From assembly GCF_000208745.1 (NCBI RefSeq), contig NC_030851.1, positions 1,033,500-1,097,499 on the forward strand: a DNA stretch of 64,000 nucleotides, written 5' to 3'. The position numbers were made by a program, and so were the translations under genes. Position 1 is the first letter of the stretch, and each line of letters begins with the position of its first letter. This stretch comes from Theobroma cacao. Its lineage: Eukaryota; Streptophyta; Magnoliopsida; Malvales; Malvaceae. A model generated the notes under the pieces. That model saw only the letters and a program-made list of their open reading frames with translations. It was not told where the DNA came from and ran no database searches. Positions 24,762 through 37,500 of the stretch are shown in pieces.

Positions 24762-26417
24762 ATGAACAGCTCGAAGATGGAAGATATAGCAGCAGCAGAT
24801 GCTGGATTTGAGCATAAGAAGAAAGGGTGGAAGCAAGCAAATGACATGTCTCAGACGACCATTGATTTGTTCAGGAAATATCTTCTGTCAAAACCTCAGG
24901 ACCACAACGTTGGTAAGACCAACGAGGAAGAATCAGAAGCCTTGAAAAAGAAGCTTCCACCTCGACCTCTTATCCCTTTATTGCCACCTAAGTTTGCCTC
25001 TGACAAATTTTCTCGACTCCCCACTTCTTTTCTGCAACAAGAATCACTCCCAGGAATCAGGTTTGTTCGAAAACTCCTTCATCTATATGCAAATTATACA
25101 CAAAACCGCAACTGAAAAATGGCTCCCCCCCTGGATTTTGCTGTATAGGTGCGACGAAATACGAACAAGTTCAACTGGTGTGGTGTCCTCGAAAGCACAG
25201 CTAACGATTTTCTATGCCGGGGTTATCAACGTGTATGATAATGTTCCAACTGATAAGGTGAGAAAACATGTTTATAATGCTCGCAACCACATGATTTTTC
25301 TTTTTCCGATTATAATTAAGAATCATAATCTTATAATCTAAGTAAATCAAGATATTTTAATCGATTTTTGATTCTCAAACGTTTCCTTAACACACGATTT
25401 AATTAAGATTAGATATTTATGTTCTTATGCTGTTATGTTACAATAACTTGTTGTTATATACAAAACTTTTTCTATAATAATATTATGATCTGTAACCAAT
25501 TTCATGAGATGTTTGAATATACTAACCTGGATTGCTTCTGTTGTATGTTGGGAATTTCTTTTGGCATAGAAGGTTTAAGCATGTGATATAAATGATAGAT
25601 ATATGTATAATTGTTTGTAGGCCCAAGCCATCATGCTTCTGGCTGGAGAGAGCTCCTTGTCGAAGCCTATTGCAAATGAAAAGCCCCAAACCGACGCAAA
25701 AACACCACTTCCTCCACCCAACGTGGAATCTTCTTGCAAGCTACAAGCAGGTATAAACACAATTTGAAAATTGAATTAATCAAATTTTTCTAAAAATTTA
25801 CGAAAATTCGAAAATGACTTATCTCTCGACGAATCTCAATCAATGGGTTATTTTTCAAATATATTTTAAAAATAGTAATAATATTTTAAAAAATATTATT
25901 AATCGAAAACCGAACAAATAATTGAATAAACAGCTCCTTATTGATTATTTTTATTTGAATTAATTAATGTTCACCCTTAACAATTTCTGTACTTGCCATG
26001 TAATACTTTAAATTATGTAAACATTTCATTTTGGAATGTTAACCAGCTAGTTTTAATCCCCTATTTTCAGACCTTCCAATTGCAAGAAAAATTTCACTCC
26101 AGCATTTTCTTGCAAAACGCCGTCACAGGTATATATTTTTCCCACAAAATTTTCTGTCAAAAATATATTTTTCGAAAGATTTTCAATAAATAAATAAATT
26201 CATTAAAAAAAATTCGGGTTTTGGTTTTTGCAGGATAGGAAACAATTCTCCCTACGCACCAGCTGCCAACAAAGATGAAGAGAAGGTGGACAATAATGAG
26301 CTAAAATTAGAGAATAAGAATTCCAAAGACAATAATCACAGCATTTCGCTTTCGCCATTACCTTCAAGATTAGGATACTTTTTACCTGTAGCAGCTAACA
26401 GGGGTTGCCAGGCTTAG
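24762..26417 (+). CDS. JAZ (TIFY) jasmonate-signalling repressor
   Basis: Five exons: 24762-25060, 25149-25257, 25621-25750, 26071-26128, 26234-26417, giving 259 residues. Exon 2 encodes the TIFY/ZIM domain (QLTIFYAGVINVYDNVPTDK), which continues as AQAIMLLAGES in exon 3. Exon 4 encodes the Jas motif: DLPIARKISLQHFLAKRRHR, with the LPIAR degron that binds COI1-jasmonate and the SLxxFLxKRR helix that binds MYC factors. The TIFY domain recruits NINJA/TOPLESS and mediates dimers. The Jas intron lies inside the motif after CAC AG, as in many JAZ genes, where its retention gives stabilised splice forms. The start may instead be 24777 (MEDIAAAD) if a leader intron 24685-24769 is removed. Subclass not assigned. 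Confidence 0.88.
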
Positions 26418-27410
26418 TACTAAGCGTAGTTATTAATATTTATTTCTAACATTTTAATGTTAATTATGCACTATTTATGTAAACTTGAAAGTGCTTCTAA
26501 AATTGTACACAATTTTATTTTTTTTCTCTACTTGCTCAAATTTAGTTTAATTTAAATGAAAATAATGTACGCAGTTTCGTATATATATGAAACTTTCAAA
26601 TGTGAGAATATACAATTTCCTATTGAAAATATTTATTTTCTGTGGATTTAATAATTTATTCATAAAAAAAATCATGCCCTCTTAATTATTCTTGGTTTTT
26701 TTACCAAAAGTTGACTACTATGCCTTTACATTTTTCTTTTGTTTATTTAAGCATGTTAAAATGAAGATTCCATGCATAAAGTAATAAAAATTTAATTAAT
26801 TTAATTTTTCTAACATAATGAAAAATAAAAAAATTGTCTATATTTATGCATAATGAAAATAAAAATAAAAATAAAAAACATAAAAATCATAATTTCATGG
26901 CAAAATTAGGAAGCAGATGCCAAAATATACGGAGAAACCAATTTCTCGGAAAGAAAAAAACATGACTTTCCGACCTGAGAGACTGTTGCAAATTTAACTT
27001 TCACCTTCCCAACATCCGAACATGTCTGAAATTAACCGAAAACTAAAATAACTGATCCCTGTCTTAGAAATTAGAGCTGTCCACGTCATCACCCCTGCCC
27101 CAGTTTTTGACGGCCCGGATCTACCAAAACCGACCCCGTCAATCATATGCCTTTTTAATAATTAATCAAAAAAAGAAAGTATAATACGAGAGAAAAAGGC
27201 AAGCAGAAGCATAAGCTCCCCACTGAATCTCACACCTTTTTTTTTTGTTCTTTTAACTGAATCTTTTTGCTTTTCTTTTTTTATTTTCGGTTTGAGATCT
27301 CTTCCAATGGATTCAGCGATTTCGATTGATTTAATTTCTGTTTGGAAGGGCTAATTTTATCACTCAAAATTTTTGGAGAAATCATAAGGAAAAAGAAAGA
27401 GACAAAAACA
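26418..27410. other. JAZ 3' flank and POLLUX promoter/leader
   Basis: The sequence is AT-rich to about 26880, with runs of A and T. From 26990 it becomes GC-richer and contains CCACGTCATC near 27070. The last 200 bp are probably POLLUX leader. A TTG-initiated frame from 27342 is open into the gene, but it has no ATG before 27411. Confidence 0.5.
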
Positions 27411-30400
27411 ATGCAAAGCAAAGGCGGCTCTGGAGAATCAGCTTCGTCTCAATCGCCACGGAACCCTAGTCCGAAAAAGGCGGAGAGGCCGCCGGTGTTG
27501 AAGAAGTTCAAGACTATATCACCGGATGACCCGCGGCCCACCCCGCACTTTCATGGCCCACTTTTCCCCGCCGTTCGTCGCGTCACCAGTCTTCCGTCAT
27601 CGTCCGATCGCCGCTGCTCCGTCGACGCCGATGCGTCCGCGAAGAACAGTAGCGGGAGCAATGTTAGTAATAATCTTAATAACGTCGATGTGAACAACTT
27701 ATCGAACAGGGATTGGATGTATCCTCCTTTTCTCGGGCCCCACGCTGCGAGGAATCGGGTGGTGACGGTTAAGGCAGCCTCCAAGTCGCCGAGTCCAGGA
27801 AGTGGGGAGCGATTACCGGACGGGGTGCGTGGTAAGGTGGTGCATGAGAAGCAGAAGACTGACACTGCTACCAACAAGGAGGAAGTCAAAATTCTGGCGA
27901 GTCAAGTTTCGACAACTACGATGACGACTCAATCGAGTTCGGTGAGTTCGTCGAGTGGGAGGAGGGCTCGAGGGGTTAAATTGAAGCGTTATTTCATCTT
28001 TTCTTCGGTATGGAAATCTTATTTATTTTTCTTCTTGTAAGCAAAATTTATATAAAGGTCAAAATAGTAAAATAAACGTAAAAAATAACAAATTAATTTT
28101 ATTAATTTCGTAAGAAAAAAATGAAATATAGAAATTTAGTTAAATTTATTGGTCTAAGATATTATGATTCTATTTTTTTTTATTTTTTAATTGCAGATTA
28201 TTTTCAGTTGTATATTTCCTGTACGTTATGTAATTCACCTGAGAGATAAAGTTGCCAGACTAGAGGTAATATGCATTTGTATACTTTGCAGTTAAACTTC
28301 TTTCGTCATTAAATGTTTGTCTCACTTTAATTCTTACGAAAATTAAGATAAAAGAGTTGAATTTTTTATGTATTTTATATAAAAATTTGAAAATGCTGAG
28401 AGAATTTGGACTTCTTCATTGGTTGCTTAAATGGCAAGGAACTGGACTAAAATGAGCTAAAATGAATTATTCGTGGCTGAGTTCTTGGTTTCTATTTGTC
28501 TGAGGAAGGCAACTTTTTTGTAGATAAGAATTTGTGATGTTTTTTCTATAACATTATGCTCTTTGGTTTAGAACATTGATTCGGGTAGTTGTTCATCAAG
28601 TTTTGTAATTAGTGTCCATCTGCTTGCAGGAAGAGAATATTAATCTCCGTAGATGGTGTAGTGAAATCGATGTTGTTGGTAACAACAGCAGTGGAGTTTT
28701 GCAGCCCGAAGATGATAGTTCATTTCATTTTTTTAATAATGCTGACAGTAGAACTGTTGCTTTATATACCGTGGTGATCACACTTGTCATGCCTTTTGTG
28801 TTGTACAAATATCTTGATTATCTTCCACAAATAAAGAACATCTCGAAAAGAACAAAGCCTAACAAGGAGGAGGTTCCCTTGAAGAAGAGAATTGCATATA
28901 CGGTTGATGTTTGTTTCTCTGTATATCCTTATGCAAAGCTGCTTGCGCTGCTTTTTGCAACAGTATTTCTTATTGGATTTGGTGGCTTGGCATTGTATGC
29001 GGTCAATGGTGGCAGCCTTGCCGAAGCTCTATGGCTTTCTTGGACTTTCGTGGCTGACTCTGGAAATCATGCCGATAGTGTTGGAACTGGTCCCAGGATA
29101 GTTTCTGTCTCTATAAGCTCAGGAGGCATGCTGATATTTGCAATGATGCTTGGGCTTGTCTCAGATGCTATCTCAGAAAAGGTTGATTCACTTCGAAAGG
29201 GGAAGAGTGAAGTCATTGAAAAGAACCATATACTAATTCTTGGATGGAGTGACAAATTGGTAATCCTCTTGAGTATCTTTTATTTATTTATTTATTGAAA
29301 AACTAATTGCTTATATAGAATTTTCCTAGACAGTCTTGAAGTGATCCTGAATCCCTAATTTGGGTCTTTTAAGACAGTAAGCGATAGATGGCTGAAGTCA
29401 AGGGTTTCAAGATAGAAAGCCTAGGGTTTAAGAAATCTTCTTTATTGTAGGGTTCACTTTTGAAGCAACTAGCGATAGCGAACAAAAGTGTTGGTGGAGG
29501 AGTGGTTGTTGTACTTGCAGAAAGAGACAAGGAGGAAATGGAGATGGATATAGCAAAGCTAGAATTTGACTTCATGGGGACCTCCGTCATATGCAGGAGT
29601 GGGAGTCCTCTGATACTGGCTGATTTAAAGAAGGTAATTTGACATTGTTATCATATACTTCTTTCATTTTCCAATCTATGTTGAGAGCTTTAAATCAGTT
29701 TAAGATTAAATGGATGCCAGATGAACCCTGAAGAACATTCAATGGGTTGTTGCTCTTATTTATATTTTGATCTTTTCATTTTCCCCCTTGTTTTTGCTCA
29801 TTATACAACTGCATTTGGAATGATGTTGTTTTCAATTACAGGTCTCAGTATCAAAAGCGCGGGCCATCATTGTATTGGCATCTGATGAAAATGCAGATCA
29901 GGTTGCTCAAAACTTTCAGTTTCATCATGTTTCTCAACTTCTAGTATTTCTAGGGAAACATTAATAATTCTGTATTCTTGTTACCAGAGTGATGCACGTG
30001 CCTTGAGGGTGGTACTCAGTCTAACTGGAGTAAAGAAGGGTTTGAGGGGTCATGTTGTGGTGGAGATGAGTGACCTTGACAATGAGCCCCTGGTGAAGCT
30101 TGTTGGGGGAGATCTGATAGAAACTGTTGTTGCACATGATGTGATCGGGCGCTTGATGATACAGTGTGCCCTGCAACCTGGCCTTGCACTGGTTATTTGC
30201 TTATTTAGATTGCACTTTTAAATTACATAAAGGACTCTTCTTAATTTATTGAAGTATATCTATAGTAATTATCCATGAAATTGAGAAAATTTTGTTATTC
30301 GGGGATAAGGTCTTATTCACTCGTTTAGGTTTGGCTACATGAATCTTGGTTCGATGAAATGATTAGATTATTTTCCAAGTTATGTGCCTAATTGCTTTCT

Positions 30401-32937
30401 GAGCACCTCAAGTTGCATTATTTTTGGTCTTTCCCTGTCCTTTTAGCACTTAAGACTGAAGTGGCACCTTATTTGCCTAGTCTTTGTTTTGATTTTTCTA
30501 ACATTTGTATTGATAGCATATCTTCATAATTCTAAGCAAATACTTATCCTGAGATTTTTTTATCAATTGAAAATAATATTTTCCCTTTAATTTGATTTTT
30601 AGTTTTGTATTGTCAGATATGGGAGGATATATTGGGGTTTGAGAATGATGAGTTTTACATCAAAAGGTGGCCTCAATTGGCTGGTATGCAATTTGAAGAT
30701 GTGCTCATTTCATTTCCTGATGCAATTCCCTGTGGAGTCAAGGTTGCTGCAGATGGTGGGAAGATAATCCTAAATCCAGATGATAATTACGTACTAAAAG
30801 AAGGGGATGAAGTCCTTGTTATAGCTGAGGATGATGACACTTATGCTCCTGGTTCCATTCCAGAGGTACTTTTTCTTTTCTTTCATCTCCGTAGCTGACA
30901 GGATTCTTGAAAGCTGAAGCATTAGTAACTTACGAAGTTTCAAAGCTAAAACTTTTACTGATTTTCTAAAACCATATTCATAATTTCAATTCAGTTAATA
31001 AAAAGCATACTAATGTAGCATTTAATTATAGTAATTGCTTGCGTTTCCTCCTTAATCCTTTCAATTCTTTTACACAAGAGCAGTGGTCCTTCAGGTGTCT
31101 TTTCATGTGTGACATGCTGCATTGCAGGTGCGTAGAGTTGATTTCCCAAAAGTACCTGAACTTCCAAAATATCCAGAGAAGATACTGTTCTGTGGCTGGC
31201 GCCGTGATATTGATGATATGATTATGGTAATGCAATTGCTAATTGTTCAGAATTTTATACATTTTACTTTTCAATAGCCCTTTAGTTAGGATGCATTGGA
31301 AGACAATCAGGCTTATATATCTACATACAAAGGCAACAAGGGAATAATTCAATACTCATGGAACAGAATAGTGATAAAAAATTAAGAAACTTGAAGTTTA
31401 TAGATACTCTGTTTCAGTCACATCTTGCTTATATGTGGACCCATGTTTCATTTTTCAGGTTCTGGAGGCATTTCTGGCCCCTGGTTCAGAACTGTGGATG
31501 TTTAATGAGGTTCCAGAAAAAGAGAGAGAGAGGAAACTGATTGATGGTGGACTTGATATTTCTGGATTAGTAAACATAAAACTTGTCCATCATGAGGGAA
31601 ACGCTGTCATTAGAAGGCATTTAGAAAGCCTTCCTTTGGAGACTTTTGATTCTGTAAGTTGTTATATCCTCTCATCTTTTCCAGTTGGCCTATCTCCGAA
31701 GTACCTTTAGTTTCTGTTCCTGCACTCCAGCATTCATTGTTGGCTATAAAACAACTGATTACTAACTCTAAAGGACAGATTTTAATTCTTGCAGATGAGT
31801 CACTGGAGGACTCTGTAGTTCATTCAGACTCGAGATCTCTTGCCACCCTTCTCCTTATTCGAGACATACAGGTAAGTGTTATCCTGTCTTTCAACTTATG
31901 CAAACAAATTAGCTTACTGAAATCCTTGATTATGATTTCTTACTCTTTAGTCTTTCCTATGGGTAGTTTGATTCTGTGAGTAGCATAAAATAGTTTTCAC
32001 ATAATATGAGATAGGGTACCCTACTTATTAATAGAGTTCAAGATAAGGTACCTCGAAATTGTTGTGTACCTTGTCCGTTGACAATCCTATATAATATAAA
32101 CCAACATCTTTTAGCTTCTTTGTGAATAGAGAAAAGAGGTCCCCAGGTACCAATTCACTGATCTCAAACGCTGACATGAACAGACCACCAAAACAGGAAA
32201 GAACTAAACACTAAGAAATTAGTAATTAAGGATTTTTTTAACCATCTTTAATAAGTAGCGTTAGACTTGTTATGTGTTGAAATTCCTGACCCTGACTAGT
32301 ACTGTTGCTTCCTTCGTGGATTGCAGTCGAAACGTCTCCCTCACAAAGATACAAAGCCAACTTCTTTACGGCTCGCTGGGTTCTCTCACAGCTCTTGGAT
32401 CTGTGAACTGCAGCAAGCTTCTGATAAATCAATAATCATTAGTGAAATTCTGGACTCTAGGACAAGGAACCTGGTTTCAGTCTCCAGAATCAGTGATTAC
32501 GTGCTTTCAAATGAGCTTGTAAGCATGGCACTGGCAATGGTGGCTGAAGACAAGCAAATAAATCGTGTTCTTGAGGAACTGTTTGCAGAGGAGGTAACTC
32601 TTACACCCCATTCTTTTTCCGATGAAGAATGTTTACGCAGACAATCAAATACCATTGTCGCTTGCAAAATGAGAGCTACACAATCTATTCTAAATTGCTA
32701 GCTTCTTTCTTGCTGCAGGGGAATGAGATGTGTATCAAACCGGCAGAATTCTATTTATTTGACCAAGAGGAGCTATGCTTTTATGATATAATGATCAGGG
32801 GTCGCCAAAGACAAGAAATTGTTATTGGCTATCGTCGTGCGAATTCTGAGCGTGCGATCATCAACCCTCGGAAGAAGTCAGAACCAATAAAATGGTCTCT
32901 TGATGATGTTTTTGTTGTCATCTCATCAGGTTCTTGA
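27411..32937 (+). CDS. POLLUX: POLLUX/DMI1 nuclear-envelope ion channel
   Basis: Twelve exons, all phase 0: 27411-28007, 28197-28265, 28630-29259, 29451-29633, 29842-29901, 29988-30191, 30617-30865, 31128-31226, 31459-31653, 31779-31871, 32327-32593, 32719-32937, giving 954 residues. A long Ser/Pro/Arg N-terminus is followed by a first membrane span across exons 1-2, a short coiled coil, spans near TVALYTVVITLVMPF and LLALLFATVFLIGFGG, the pore filter ADSGNHAD, a last span and an RCK domain beginning HILILGWSDKL. Family phrases continue through to SLDDVFVVISSG. The channel acts in the nuclear envelope with CASTOR in calcium spiking of the common symbiosis pathway. VVVVLAERDKEEMEMDIAKLEFDF favours POLLUX over CASTOR. 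The filter Ser is the non-legume state. Everything looks intact. Confidence 0.92.
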
Positions 32938-33369
32938 ACATCAGACTAGATCTATACTTCCCTCTGCCATAGTTCTGTAACTATCATCCTCGTCGTTCCT
33001 ACCACTATTAACTGTAACTAGAGTTGTACTGAGAAGGATTATCTCCATGAAAGAAGTTAGGTAGAAGCCTTAACCGTAGGCTTTTAACCCGGCAATTATG
33101 TTATACGAATTGCACAAGATTATTGCTAAGAAAATGAGTTGATTTTTGTTCAAAGTTGATGCAGATACAGATGAACTCCATTGAATTTACAATTTGCAAT
33201 TTTTGGTGAAACACAATTCGATACAGGACAAAATGATCACGATTGGATAAACTCACAACCAGGTTTTTACTCACATTACAATCTTTTTTCTCACATTCTA
33301 TCCAACAATTTATGCAGAATATAAACATATTTTTCACCAAAATGGCATCAACATCCGATCTCTGTTCAG
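32938..33369. other. Convergent 3' flanks of POLLUX and the glyoxalase gene
   Basis: Both genes end toward this 430-bp stretch. It holds their untranslated tails and no further feature that I can see. Confidence 0.5.
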
Positions 33370-34582
33370 CTATGTCAAAATGATATGTCCAACATGTCCA
33401 CCACCAAGTTCTCCATCATCGTGGCAGCTACCCAAGAACAAGGTGGCTCCCTGCTTTGCTTCCCTGTAGTTTTCAATGAATGTTAAAACAGTCAGCCTTT
33501 TTGTTAGCATTTTCGAGAGAATTAATCGAGTTGACTGTGCAAACAAAAACCCACCATATATTGAAGAAACTGCATGGTTACTGCTAGGATTGGGTAGCTT
33601 GAGAGGGCAAGAGGAGAGTGGAAGAACGGGAAGGTTCTGACAGTTGCATATCTCAACCATGTAGCCATCTGGGTCGTGGAAGAACAGCTGATCTACTTTA
33701 ATCCCACCTTCTTCCACCACTGCTGTCACGTACTCGATGTTCATCTCTTCCAGTTTTTGCATCACCAGGTTCATATCAGAGCATTGGAATGAAATATGGT
33801 TGTCTTTTGGGTTGATTTTCTCTTTCTTTGTTGGAACACTCTCTGATTCTAGCAAGTGGATGCCGATTCCGTAATTGAACAACCTGAAAAAGAATACCCA
33901 TTTTCAGATCATAATTCTAGTCAGCATCTGTAGCAGATTTACACAATCGATTCACATCTTATAAAGGATTTTGGGTTTAGAACAGGCTTGGAAGTTGCCA
34001 TCAACATGGCAAATAGTGTCAATTGCTATATAAATTAATCATTCAATCTGTTTTAAGGAGAACAAAAAAATGAAATCAAAACACCCAATAATTTCTACCA
34101 ATGAAGGATTAAATGCTGAAACTGGAAAGTATGGTGTGAAGAGTGAATGCTTCAAACATGAAGCATAAGCATTAAGAACGCATAGCCCTTATGAGATATG
34201 AAGATTTCTTGAAAGTCAGTGAATGATGAAGATGGATGTAATGCTAATTTAAGATCATATACTTTGTTATCTGAGAATTATTAAGTATTATTGAAAAGAA
34301 AAAGTGATAAGCACAACAGGTTAACTTGATTATGATCTTAAACAAAACAAAACCAAGACGAGTTACAGAGAAAAAGGGGTGTTAGTAGGCATACCAAGCT
34401 CCTTCAAACTTGAAAGAAGAGGGGCGTTTGATGAGCACAAACCCCAGAACTTCCTCATAAAACCTCACTGATCTGCTCACAGACTTGCAGACAAAAGAAA
34501 CATGGTTCAAAGACAACAAAGGCAGTTTTGTTGAGGTTGAAGACAACCATTGCACCTCTTCAATTTCTCCTACATTTCCCAT
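33370..34582 (-). CDS. Glyoxalase I-like (VOC superfamily) protein
   Basis: Two exons, 34582-34395 and 33883-33370, join to rebuild the Trp of EGAWLFNYGIGIHLL and give 233 residues. The VOC fold is clear: LNHVSFVCKSVSRSVRFYEEVLGF, then NPKDNHISFQC and a C-terminal FFHDPDGYMVEICNC with the metal-site Glu. Plant homologues are annotated as lactoylglutathione lyase/glyoxalase I family, but they are short single-domain forms and several lack glyoxalase activity, so the substrate is open. The last 75 residues after LPVLPLSS are poorly conserved in the family; part may be intron read-through, because GGTGGGT near 33556 could serve as a donor. The leader contains a GA repeat. Confidence 0.82.
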
Positions 34583-37500
34583 ACTTTCTCTTTCCTCTCT
34601 CTCTCTCTCTCTCTCTCCTCTAAAGTCTCAAACAGCTTCTAAATACTTGACAATGCTTGCAAATTGCAATGCAGCTATGCAAAGTATACTTGCCAAATGA
34701 ATCCTATGATGAACCCTTTTTATAGACACTGAAAATTCTAGTATGGGAAAAAAAAATAGTGTTTAATGTTTTAATTATTTTTTGAGCGAAAGAAGGCAAA
34801 CGCCAACTGTATGATCATGATATGTGGAAAGGTAGAAGGGGACAACGGATTGTACGACAAGTATAATAATTGAAAAAAAAAAAAACACATCATTTTTCTT
34901 TGTTGCTTTTTCAATTTTCTTGGGTTTTTTTCCTCCTTGTATAGTCAGATTCTTGGGGTTGATCTTATCCACAAAAACTACTTTCTTTCTCTTACAATTC
35001 CATATTTGAAGCACATGGTTTGCATTTCCTTTCTTGTTTGTCGGTGTCATTAAAGTGGTTGTGACTAAACCAAAGTGTTCTCAGATATTTTTGTCTGCTC
35101 CAAACCTTGTTGAAACTCTTCTTCTCACTCTTGGGATCATGAGTTATGTTCTTCAATTGGGTTCTGCAGTTCGAGGGTTAGTCTGTTCATCATCTTAAAG
35201 CAAAGTAGGGGTTGCCATGTTAGCTAATTATTACAATCACTTGATTACAAGGGAGTATTTATCGTCCCCAACGTGCTTTATTCACTCAATCTTTTGAAGA
35301 TACTCCCAACTAAGATGTTGATCTTTTCTTGCTCTTGAATTCCTTCTCAAATCCCAATTTTCCAATTTCACATGGCTTGTTTCCAGGATAATTGATGACA
35401 TCGGGACTTTAATTTGTTAAAAGCCATATGATTCTTAATTTAATAAAAAATTAATTATAACATTTTTTGTGGATATGGCATGACAGGTGAGCTAAGGTTG
35501 TCAAAAAATCTGATGCATTTAATCATGTTAACTGTCAAGTGATTAATCAGTTTATCAAGTCATACGTCACATGAACAAAATTCATTTGAGTCAAATTAAT
35601 ATTAAGATTAAGGGCTTGTTTAAGACCTGTGCTATGAAATCATTTTGGATTCTGCTGAATTGTATAAACCAAACCTTTTCCCCAGGATTTAAGTACAAAA
35701 TCTGATCCATCTTTTCCAGATCTTTCAAAATATAAAGATGTGGAAACATGGGACTGAGACAATGTTTTCCCCCCACAAACTACCAAATGGGAAAGGAAGA
35801 GGAGTGGGGGACTGGGAGGGGTTGTTGTTTCGTAGTTGGCAGAAGGAGGATGGGAAGCGCATGGTGGGCACAGTTCTTGGTTTGTACAGCCTTCTTCCAT
35901 CTGAACCTTGATAAGTCTGATGAGAGATTCTTACGTTTGGCTGTGAATGATAAGAGAAGAGGAGACACGAGAAGAGAAGCCCATTTCTCTGTTGATAAGA
36001 GCTGAGCAGCGGCTATTCAAGGTACATGCGGATAGTACCTTCCCGGCCTCGTTTGCTTTGATCTTAGAATTTCTTCATAGATAAGAAGACCAACCCCATG
36101 ACTTCCCTGCCGCCCCGTACAGCTCATCAAATCCCTCTCAAGATAAACAACACTCAAGGCTTAAAAAATAATAAAAAATTCTTAAATATATCTAATCATG
36201 CAATGAAATTTATAATTTTTTTATTATTATGACATTGACATGACATGATATGATGTAATATTTTAATATAATATGATTATATAATTATATAATTTTATTA
36301 TTTTTACGATAATATTAAATCAATAATATGTAAATATAAATTAATAAATAATAATTAATTTATTTAAAATAAATTAAATGTAATAAAAATATAATAATTT
36401 ATTTAAAATCTTTTAAATAATTCAAAAACTTTTTTAAATATTATATTCTTTTCAGCTTTTTTGAATTTCCTTTTCAGAAGCTAATTATTGTACCCTCCAC
36501 GGGCCACAACAGTGCAACCAATAAATGTAGTTGGGGCCAAGTTGTGAATTATGATTTTTTTTTTTTGGTTTAATTTTGTGACAAATAATGATGGGGATTT
36601 TTTTATTTTTATTTTGTTGACTTTATTTGCTTTGCATTGATTTTTTTTGGCTTCAAGTGGGACCTGCCAGATAAGATTTTTTGTACAGATCAATGCAATT
36701 AAAGCTGGTGGGCATACTTGTTTTTTCTTTTATCAAAATAAAAAAAGAAAAAAAATTCCTAGATAACTAAAGTTAATCCAATTAAATGTGATAAAATAAC
36801 TAGTATTCTAAATTTCTAAGAGCTCTTATCAAAAATCTGAAAAACATTTCAATCAATCCTGATCATGTGAAAAGCATGCTTGGCTTTTATCAGTGTAAGG
36901 GAGAAGAAACAAACAAAGAAACAAAGAAAGAAGCAGTTAGCATGAGTGGAGCCATGCTGCTGTTGGCCTATTTAAACCCAGTGGGCCGGCTCACTGCTTC
37001 AGCAAACCCCTCGAACCTGGGGAGGGGTAACTCAATTACAAATTTTAGTTTTTTTATTATTATTATTTTTGTTTATAAATTACTTATAATAAATGTAATA
37101 TTTAATAAAATTTATTAATTATTCTAAATATGATTATTTTTTTAGTTTTATATATTATGGTAATGTGAAACACAAGTCCAATTGATTGAAATTCCACCTT
37201 TTAAGAGAGAGGCATTAGAATATTACAAGGGAATAGGCAGAGTGGCATGAAGGCTGCAAAACAACATCATTACTGTTAGATGCTTCCATTGCAATAAAAT
37301 AGACACTTCATATAGCTTCGATTTGTTCATATATTTCAATACTACTTTGTTGCTTTCTGATCATAGAACTGTCATCCTTGAGTATTCCTCCGGTCTAGCA
37401 ACAACTTTTGGACCCAGTGTCAGTGGGCATAACAGTGTTTAAAAAGGAGTTAATTCCACCTGCTCTGTACTGCTCCCATGTGATGTGAGTGATGACCACT

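Noticed and set aside
27342..27410. Extra N-terminal codons of POLLUX
   Set aside because: The frame opens at TTG. The first ATG is 27411, and its context and the family N-terminus fit.
36950..37030. GC-rich interrupted palindrome as a possible regulatory hairpin or small RNA precursor
   Set aside because: The arms are only about five bases each, too short for a stable microRNA-type hairpin.
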